A stretch of DNA of 64,000 nucleotides from assembly GCA_029448655.1 (NCBI GenBank), contig JACCLO010000008.1:3038001-3102000 (forward strand). Reading direction: 5' to 3'. The notes below the pieces were generated by a model. It was given only the letters and a program-made list of their open reading frames with translations. It ran no database searches and was not told where the DNA came from. The position numbers were made by a program, and so were the translations under genes. Each line of letters begins with the position of its first letter. Position 1 is the first letter of the stretch. Of this stretch, positions 56,544-64,000 are shown in pieces. This DNA comes from Wolfiporia cocos (lineage: Eukaryota > Basidiomycota > Agaricomycetes > Polyporales > Phaeolaceae).

Positions 56544-59270
56544 CTAGTGTAGAGGCGCCTTTGATGGGCGCGTGGTCATCGCTGAAGGCGCGCTTGGCGC
56601 CGGAGGAGTGTCGGCTTCCACCGAAGATCCCTGATTCGCATTCGCGTTCTTGATTGAAACGAGCACCTCCTTGCAGTACTTGAGCTTCTCTAGCAGGCGT
56701 AAGTTGAACTTCTGCTGGTCTGGATCCGCAACAGGCGGACGCAGGGACTGCGCCATTACCTCGCCAAGTGTGTGGCGCGTCAGATTGTAGTTTCTGTCGA
56801 TATGCGTGATGAGCATTCCTTGTGATGATAGGATCACCTTCGAGTGGTCGTAGAAGTTGAACTAAAGCGAGACAAAAGCGTGAGCACGGAGGGGCGTGAA
56901 AGCGCTTGAGAGACAGACCTGGAGGACATCATGACTCATCTTAAATACAATAACTTGCTTCATGCGGAGATACTTCTGTACAAAATCCATGCCTTTCGTG
57001 CGTTCGGTGTCCTCGAATGTGTAATCGTAGTCGCCATATAGCCGATCCATGATGTAACGCTCGAAGTGCTTCAGCAGGTAAACCTTGCTCTTGATCTCTT
57101 CCGGGTATTCAGACACGGTGTGATTCTTCCGAACATACACCGAGCCCTGGCGTCTTGAAGAGATGTAATCGAAGTGTCTGCAAAACGGTGCCGTGAGTAT
57201 CTGAGATTCGCGAAGCGTTCATCACGTACTGCTTATCTGCGGACAGCACAATGGTAGTACTGTCGTTGAAGTGTACTCCAACAGAACCATCCGTCAAAGC
57301 ATAGCCCATACCATACTTGTTGCAGTAATCCACCCAAGAAACGATGAAGACTTTCGGGTTCGGCATCGCGGCAAGCTCCGGAGGGTCTCTGAAAGCTTTT
57401 CCAGCAGCTCTGGCCTGGAACGCAGCGGTGAGGGTATGAGCAGCCGCATCGAAGCCGCTCATCTTGACTGGCACGTTGTTCGACGACGGAAGGCTTGTGC
57501 TCGGAGACCCATCCTGTTTGATATGCTTCTCTTTCGCCTGCTCCTTTAGCTGATCGCGCGACCTGTGCAGCGCGCGCATAGGAAGCGGCGGCACGTTCTC
57601 CTGGTCGTCCTGCCCGCGCTCTGAGCCCGCGGTGCTGCCAGGGACCATCTGCGCAACGATGCGCGCCTTCTGCGACTCAAGCTCCTTCTTGCGCAGCTCC
57701 TCCCGCTTGGCCCCCTCGTCCTCCTCGCCTTCCATGACGTTCTGCAGCCGGTGCCGCGCCGGCGAGCGCGTCTCTCGTGCTGCCTGCAGCTTCCGGATGA
57801 GCGGCTGCTCCCCACGCGTCGCCATCGGCGCAACCATGAGCGGTGTGCGCGCAGAACTGAGCAGCGCGGAGATCGGGCTTCCAGGCTGGACTGCCTTCTG
57901 GAACTCCTTCTCCTGCTGCGCGATGCTCGACGTGACCCCCTTGAGCCGGCCACCATCGACACCTGCACCAGGTGCCATTACGGCGGTTGGCGCGCTTGGC
58001 ACCGCAATGCCACTCGCCTGGTCCTCATCTAACTTCGCGGAGCGCCGAAGTCGCGCAAGATTCGCGTCGGACATGGGGCGCGTGATATACTTGAAGTCCG
58101 GCACGCTGTCGTGTGCCGTGGTGGGAATGTAGCCGGGCACAATGCCTGCCGTGAACCACGTGTGGTCAACGATCTCGTGGAGCGTTGGACGCTTCTGCGG
58201 ATCGGGCGTCAGGATAGATTGTACTAACTCCTGCACGGGCACGGATACCGCGCGGTCTGCGGGGAACTCGTATTCGTTGTTTCGGATCCGCCTGCGCTTG
58301 TGTGAGTGACGATATGCATGGTCAGTGTGACTGCTCACTTGTAGATAGCCTTGACGTCCTTCGTCTGAAATGGCGGGCGGCCCACCACCAGCGTATACAA
58401 GATCACCCCGATCGACCACGTATCCACCTCGAAACTGTGGCCGTTTGCCGTGTCAAACAGAACTTCGGGAGCGATGTAGTTCGGTGTCCCACAAATTGTC
58501 TTCTTCCTCTCCCCAGGGTTCTCAATAAGTGCCGCAAGCCCAAAGTCGCCAACCTTCACATTCATGTTCCGGTCGAGGAAGATGTTGCCCAGCTTCAAGT
58601 CCCGATGGATCACCTGGTGCGTGTGCATGTATCGGCATGCGCCAATGAGCTGCACCATGAAGAAACGAGACTCGGGCTCCGTGAATCGCCGTCGACGGCG
58701 GAGCATGTCCATGAGTGAGCCGTTGGGGCACAGCTCGAGCGTCATGTAAACGTTCTCGTCGTCCTCAAAACATTCTTGAAAACGGACGATATTCGGGTGG
58801 TCAAGCGAGCGGTGAATCTTAATCTCCGCGTACAGCTACAAGCAGATCGGTGGTGGGTTCATCGTAATCCTCACGGCACACACACCTTCGTTTTAGCCTT
58901 CTTGGTCTTGAGTGACGATTTCGTGACCACCTTGCAGGCCACACGTCCACCATGGTTATCCTGGACCTCGTACACGCGTGCAAAGCCACCCTGCGCAATG
59001 GATGTCAGGAGCGTCGCGAAAGTTGTACCAACCACATACCTCGCCTAACATGCCCAGGCGCATAAATTCTACAGAGCGTGTCCGGTCGCATATAACCTTG
59101 GGTGGTGATGGGGGCGTAACTTTCGCATTCTGTCGCGGCAAAGGAGGTTCTCCCGGCTGTCGCTGTTTCTCCTGTGGCTCTGGCTGGTTATTTGGCTGGT
59201 TGACGGCGTGATGTGTCGCGGTTGCGGTGAGTGGGTGTCGACGCAGAGGTGCAGCCATGTTCGTGTACAT
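56544..59270 (-). CDS. CDC5: Polo-like serine/threonine protein kinase, six exons
   Basis: Minus-strand exons are 59,270-59,040, 58,990-58,886, 58,835-58,339, 58,291-57,230, 57,177-56,919 and 56,861-56,544. The five introns are 47-57 bp. The sum is 2,472 nt, so 823 residues from the first ATG or 819 from the second (59,258). The kinase domain runs about 70-330: [12 protein letters not shown] loop (rebuilt across intron 1), ACKVV lysine, HRDLK (D191), DFG (D209), and activation loop [15 protein letters not shown] with T225 in the Polo position. A long disordered linker (about 345-585) follows. Polo-box 1 has [16 protein letters not shown] (about 590 on) and polo-box 2 has FYDHSKVIL with the His/Lys pair that binds phosphopeptides. 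Polo kinases drive mitotic entry, spindle and septation events at the spindle pole and nucleus. No defect is seen; a housekeeping gene. Confidence 0.96.
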
Positions 59271-60134
59271 CGTAGATAAATTATTCTAGCCGAGGCCTAA
59301 CGCCGTCGACGATGACTTGGAGGGTGGGAGAAGAAAGATTGAAGAATGCGAACACACTGCAGGTCGCATGTTCGCCGCATTACGTAAGCGCACGTGTTGG
59401 TTTGGATTTCGCGTCGCGCGTCTTGACACGTGATCGTTGCATCGCGGTTGTGCACGTGGTCTAACCTTAACGCCGCTCCTCAAGCCCAGTGAAAGTACCT
59501 CACAAGTTTAATTACCCGCGGCTTTGCCACGGATGTCAATTGTTACTTAAGTATGATAACTAATAGAATAAGGGAAAAACATATTGTATGGCAATGCAAG
59601 TCCACCCAACCCCCAGGGTGTGTGATCACCCTGCTGCACCTCGCTCAGCCACTTCCTGTTACGGATCGAATATCCATTCAGCTGAAATAACTAAGTCGAG
59701 TTACTCAGCGTATCGAGTAGCGCACTACTTGTCAGACTCAGCAGAGTCGAGCGTCGATATACTAGCTGCAGGCTTAATTGCTCAAGCCTTTGAGAACGAG
59801 TATAAGATCCTTGTGATTCAACAAGGTCGAGCTGAGGAACTCGACCAGTATTTACAACAGAGTCTTTATACTACGCTTCTGTAATCAGGGTCATAGTGTC
59901 CTTGGTACTGCTACCATTAAGTCCATAAGGTTAGTACGCTACGATAACTAAGCTGAAACGTTGCGATTGAGCGCAACAGTGGCTGAAACGCGGAAGCACT
60001 GTGGTTAGACACCAGATATCCGCTAGAACCTGATACGCTATGGGACTATGGGCATAGGGCTGTTGTACATGAAACAAGGGTCGCTGGTTGGGCAGAGAAC
60101 CCTGGAAATAAACGCACGACGATGCGGTTGAATG
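59271..60134. other. Promoter region of the kinase gene, then unassigned
   Basis: The region upstream of 59,270 is the kinase promoter; CACGTG-like and ACACGTG motifs occur near 59,391-59,455. The plus frame 59,588-59,884 (ending LQQSLYTTLL) is unrecognised and might be a retroelement scrap. Confidence 0.4.
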
Positions 60135-60857
60135 CTAAGTCCTCCTCTCTAGTGAGGCGTCAAAGATATGCCAAATTGTACAGACCGTAACAGCCAGCAA
60201 CATTATCATGTTGTTCTGAGGACGAAGTGGCATCTTCTGTGGGAGTTGGGTCAGGATTGAAATTCCTGGGCTGCTGTCGGAAGAGATAGCAGAGTTGCGG
60301 TTCGAGCCCGACATGACTTCCGACGATGGCTGCGAGCACGATATAAATGACGATAACCGATTGCGAGTTCCGAGCCGTTCGCCTTCATGCTCCCACGGTG
60401 CGGACAACGATCTCTGCGAGTGGACGCCCGATATGGGACGTGGGGTAGATGAACATGACGGTCGCTGCTGTGGGGCGGATGTTCCATTCACTTGCGAGTC
60501 TGTCGTGTTGACAACACCTTGCACGACAACGAGTGTACCGGGCTGTGGATATGGGCGTGGCGCTTGTTTGGAAGCAGGTGTTGGCTGCGTGGGCTCACCA
60601 TTGTCCTCGTAGGACTCGCGCTCATCCTGCAGCGTGGATCTATTCTAGCTGGGAGAGTGTTCATCTGCTGCTAGAATACTGTGCTCAGTTGGCGGTGTCC
60701 TATCTGCATCAACTGCACTGCGCGTGTCAGCACCGACCGTTTGTGCGCACTGCTCACGCACTTTGCAACCGAAGAAGATGCATGCGTGCCCGAAAATGGC
60801 TGGAAGACGGTCGACGTTAGCAAGTACGCTGTCGCGATCCCTGCGCACGCTGTACAT
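60135..60857 (-). pseudogene. ORF with one in-frame TAG; C-terminal membrane anchor
   Basis: From 60,857 to 60,135 one minus-strand frame is open except for a TAG at 60,645-60,647. Past it the frame reads NRSTLQDERESYEDNGEPTQ, then a Pro/Ser/Thr-rich region, then NNMIMLLAVTVCTIWHIF, a single hydrophobic helix eight residues from the end (ASLERRT). The shape is that of a tail-anchored or type-I C-terminus. The TAG may mark a pseudogene or may lie within a very short intron (GTATTC at about 60,683 to AATAG). Upstream exons were not identified, and the protein is not recognised. Confidence 0.35.
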
Positions 60858-61655
60858 CAGTGTTCTTCTCCAGCATCAGCTTATCAGAAAATTAAATGAT
60901 GAAAGAGCGTACAGATCTACAAGGTCCGCGAAGACAGCAGGGTTCAGAAGAATGGTCCCTACAGGAATGGACAGAACACAGTACGAGGAAGAGAAGCACA
61001 GAGACACATCACCCACTTCACTACATTTCATAGGATGCCTTCTCCGCACCATCACACGACGCGGGCCTGCACTGGATCTGTCCCACACATTGGGCAGAGG
61101 CCCAAGTCATCGAGGCTCTAGTAAGCGTGACAGGCGCCCCCCCACCGCAGGTCAGCTGAACCGCTTCGCCTTACCAGAGCTGCACATACCTGGGGAAATG
61201 GTGGAAGTACGAGGTAGAGATAAGAAAAATAGACGGACGACTCGAGACAGTACTTGTGCTATGACGCAATTGAATGACCAGCTCACGTGAGCGCTTGGAC
61301 TTGCTGCTTGTGACAAAGTCGAAGTCCAAAATGCTGCCCTTTTTGACTTGACGTCGGCTTGCAGTTTTGCGATTGGACGTCTGCTCGAAAAATGCTCAGA
61401 CGCGACTATTAATCGATATTAACTAAGTATGTATGGGTATGACAAAAGTCTTGGCATCGGTCATCGGACTGCTTGTACTCTTGGCATTTAGCTTTCGATA
61501 TCATTGTGGTGAAAATCAGTATCTCAATAGTATGATTTTATATTTTCTGGTATTTACAGGTATCTTAAGGATATGTGGGACTTTCACTGGGCCTCAAGCT
61601 TCAAGATACATCCTAACCTACTGATAGGGATTAAAAGCGAACGGTAGTCTCGATT
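60858..61655. other. No supported gene
   Basis: The plus frame 60,724-61,290 and minus frame 60,876-61,088 overlap without recognisable features. A short hydrophobic plus frame at 61,433-61,624 has signal-like residues but no follow-on. Confidence 0.35.
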
Positions 61656-61745
61656 CCAGACCTTATACCTGTGGCGCCTGCAGCCCGGACATATCCGGGC
61701 GGAGTGCGAAAAACATATTGCAGGCGCCACTGGTATAAGGTCTGG
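61656..61745. repeat. Long double hairpin (27-bp arms, 26/27 paired)
   Basis: The arms 61,656-61,682 (CCAGACCTTATACCTGTGGC...) and 61,719-61,745 are inverted copies with one mismatch. Inside the loop, GCCCGGA and TCCGGGC (61,683-61,700) form a second stem. The hairpin is the outer part of an inverted repeat whose other arm is at 62,268-62,432. Confidence 0.9.
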
Positions 61746-62345
61746 TGGGTTTTGGTAGGGCGGGTGTAGGTGACCGCATCTCGTGACCGCGATACCAACG
61801 CCTACAGCGCGCGATGCAGTCACACTCAATGAGCTCACAAACGCAAAGCCTAGCTGGCCACGTCTGTAACGTACTGTACCATCTTATAAGCCCAAAACAT
61901 AATGTCTGAGCTTGACGATGATGTCAACGACTGTGTTCTCCATCTCATCAGCCAGTACAAACCAGACCAAATGGCATAGTTTTGCCCGCTCCTAAGTGCA
62001 GGACCAGTTCCTCAGTGGCATCAAGCTGCCGGTCATAAGCACTCTGTCAGGCCCAATACTTTCTCAGTGATTAAGCGGCGTGTATTTGCAGACACGTATT
62101 GACAATTTTTTCAGCCACAATGCACACCACATTGAGCATATCCGTGGATAGGCTAATGTCGCGGTTGAACAGACTCCCGTGAGTTTACTCAGATGACATT
62201 ATGACAGTCTATCAAAAAGACCAGACCTGATACAGGTAGCACGTAAGTACAATTGCGAGGATGCATACGCACACCGCATTGTGCTGTATGCGCCAGCATC
62301 GCGGTCACGAGACGGGGTCACCTACACCCACCCTGCCGAAACCCA

Positions 62346-62432
62346 CCAGACCTTGTACAGTGGCTGCTTGCAATATTTTTTTGCACTCCGCCCGGGTTCT
62401 CCCGAGTGGCAGCAGCCACATGCAAGAGCTGG
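62346..62432. repeat. Second copy of the double hairpin
   Basis: GTGGCTGCT (62,360-62,368) pairs with AGCAGCCAC (62,411-62,419). CGGG-TTCT-CCCG forms the inner stem. Compared with the first copy the stem bases differ at two positions on both sides, with pairing kept. Confidence 0.8.
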
Positions 62433-62439
62433 GGACAAG

Positions 62440-63191
62440 ACTAAGCAAACGGTAGAATAGCGCTAGCTATGTTTTTGGATGTCAAGTATTATACAGATTG
62501 CTACCGTAAAATGCCCCAAGCTATTAGGACGCATACTCAAGATATAGAAATTATATTGGTAGTCTAGGGCCCCAGGTATTTTTCCCCAGCCCCCAGCGGG
62601 CAGGAATATAATCCCAAGTATATAATCATAGCTAGTGGCTGCTTCGTCAATTATTCCGATCAGATGAATGAGATTCAATTCCGATCTTTTCATATGTTAC
62701 AAATCAATGAATGCTACTGGCACAAATCTCATGTGGATTTCATGCCTACCATAACATACAGTTGACTATCTAGTAATGCATACCGTCAGTCCCTGGATTT
62801 TGCTATGCATTATGAGATGGTATGCGCGATCAAATCTGTCACATAGTGTGACTCATTGTGATCATATGTGACTTCCCTGTGCAGGTGTGTCATGATCTGT
62901 CACTCAATATCGCATTGAGTGCCACTATACATCTGCCGGACTACTACCATCTATGCTATCCTGTGTCACAGATTCTGTGACGTACGAACTAATGCCCCTC
63001 CTCTACAAGACCTAACGTCTAAGGTTGTGGGCGACTGGATGGGTGTTGATAGACGACCCAAGGTAGACGGTAACTAAGGAGTAGCGTCGACTGCCAGTCT
63101 AGCATGCAGAGGTTCAGAGAGTGGCTGTAGGGACTCACCCCTAAGATGATGATATCAAGACTGAGGTAGTAAGACCTCAGTCGTGTAGAGT
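62440..63191. other. AT-rich, no supported gene; cluster of GTCAC/GTGAC sites
   Basis: Between about 62,835 and 62,985 at least six GTCAC or GTGAC pentamers occur, including the near-palindrome GTCACAGATTCTGTGAC at about 62,966. The frame at 62,463-62,693 (minus) is unrecognised. Confidence 0.45.
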
Positions 63192-63891
63192 TTCAGTCAA
63201 TTATCTTAATCTGCCAACTGCCCTTCGCTTAAGAAATCGCAGTTGCGAGCTAGGTTTGCACGCAGATTAATCTGCTAACTGCGGCAGATTAATCTACTGT
63301 GACAATAAATGGTACATCCCAGATTCGAACCAAGGACCTTAGCACAAATGAGAATAACAGCATCACAGCGTAATTAGCCAACTGAGCTACGGTGCAACTG
63401 GTGTTGCCCCCATTTTAAGCAATATATAGAGTATTTTGTAAACTTCATTTTCGCAGTTTAACATCTTCCATAACACAAATACAAATGAATCTGCCTCTAA
63501 AGACCTGTGATTCCAGTGTATTCAGCTTTCCCATGGTGAGTTGCTCCAGGTCAAGCATGGTAAATCAAGCTACCACTATCATTGATTTCTGTATGCTTGT
63601 TGGAGCAGTTAGTTGCCTTGATGATTTGCGAAAATTGTGTGTAAAATTTGTGTTATATATATTTTAATTGGTCAATGGTACCTGTTGCCACAATGGCTCA
63701 GTCGGCTAATTACGCTGCGATGCTGTTATTCTCATCTGCGCTGAGGTCCTTGGTTCGAATCTGGGATGTACCATTTATTGTCACAGTAGATTAATCTGCC
63801 GCAGTTAGCAGATTAATCTGCGTGCAAACCTAGCTCGCAACTGCGATTTCTTAAGCAAAGGGCAGTTGGCAGATTAAGATAATTGACTGAA
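63192..63891. mobile_element. Inverted pair of tRNA-like (SINE-like) repeats
   Basis: The left arm (63,192 to about 63,397) and right arm (about 63,685-63,891) are nearly identical inverted copies of about 205 bp around a roughly 290-bp centre. Each arm carries pol III-like boxes reading outward: right arm TGGCTCAGTCGG (63,694-63,705) and GGTTCGAATCT (63,752-63,762), with the same boxes on the minus strand of the left arm. The tRNA-like part ends GGATGTACC. The body holds a short palindrome built from AGATTAATCTGC. The T-stem next to the B box pairs poorly, so neither is likely a working tRNA. A short frame in the centre (63,485-63,667) is unrecognised. Confidence 0.65.
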
Positions 63892-64000
63892 GTCCTTCCA
63901 GTCGCAGGCTTATATACATGAGTCATGCACACTACTACTGTAAGTACTGGCCCTAAAGTAAGGGGCCATGCGCACTATGTATTGTGACCGTATTAGTCAG

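Larger units (their letters stand above)
61656..62432. repeat. Inverted repeat, arms about 160 bp, spacer about 450 bp
   Basis: Left arm 61,656-61,818 and right arm about 62,268-62,432 match in opposite orientation, including GGTCTGGTGGGTTT and GGGTGTAGGTGACC and TCTCGTGACCGCGAT. Each arm also forms its own hairpin. The spacer has no recognisable gene. This fits two inverted insertions of one structured repeat, or a small foldback element. Confidence 0.8.

Noticed and set aside
59588..59884. Frame with LQQSLYTTLL as a retroelement gene
   Set aside because: Too short, and no reverse transcriptase, integrase or Gag motif; left unassigned.
63690..63772. Functional tRNA genes at 63.3 and 63.7 kb
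   Set aside because: A and B boxes are present, but the T-stem pairs poorly, box spacing is too long without a clear intron, and the tRNA-like part is embedded in a longer repeated unit. A SINE-like repeat is more likely.
1..64000. CRISPR arrays, bacterial operons or an integrated virus
   Set aside because: Gene structure is eukaryotic with spliceosomal introns; no regular spaced repeats and no viral capsid or replication genes were seen outside the LTR element.

Overview
The window reads as nuclear DNA from a filamentous basidiomycete, most likely an agaricomycete wood-decay fungus. Genes carry many short introns of about 47-60 bp with GTRNGT donors and CTAAC branch points. The recognisable genes are a perilipin-like lipid-droplet protein, an oxalate decarboxylase, several DUF6533/DUF6534-type membrane proteins and a polo kinase. 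The transposon load is typical of agaricomycetes: a Ty3/gypsy element, a KDZ-type relic and solo LTRs. There is no bacterial, plasmid or viral-genome signature and no CRISPR.

Layout, left to right. 0-2.5 kb: no convincing gene. 2.56-3.85 kb: perilipin-like gene (+). 5.68-7.15 kb: intact oxalate decarboxylase gene (-). 6.7-9.5 kb and 13.2-19.3 kb: two copies of a decayed segmental duplication carrying dead oxalate decarboxylase copies; one copy holds a 325-bp insertion with target-site duplication. Two DUF6533 genes sit around it (10.3-11.9 kb minus, 17.2-18.8 kb plus). 21.8-39.1 kb: a transposon-rich, AT-rich zone. It holds two complete solo LTRs with 5-bp target-site duplications, two LTR fragments, three broken transposon-associated genes and one complete young gypsy element (30,291-38,460; apparently identical 371-bp LTRs, duplication GCATG) with a single 2,236-residue open reading frame. 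41.0-45.3 kb: a DUF6534-like gene (+) and a third DUF6533 gene (-). 46.5-52.2 kb: a strikingly GC-rich block with one believable gene, a conserved disordered protein at 48.29-49.24 kb (-). 56.5-59.3 kb: polo-like kinase (-) in six exons whose coding length closes to a multiple of three. 61.6-63.9 kb: two inverted-repeat structures, one of hairpin-forming repeats and one of tRNA-like repeats.

The genes do not form a pathway cluster. The kinase is housekeeping, oxalate decarboxylase fits wood-decay physiology, and the DUF6533/6534 proteins are a lineage-expanded family. The most informative system is the gypsy element. It has an intact dUTPase domain between Gag and protease. The sequence just inside its 5' LTR is perfectly complementary over 11 nt to the predicted first 11 nt of its own transcript, which predicts Tf1-like self-priming. 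The same start-site motif is kept at the same distance from TATA in the longer solo LTRs nearby.
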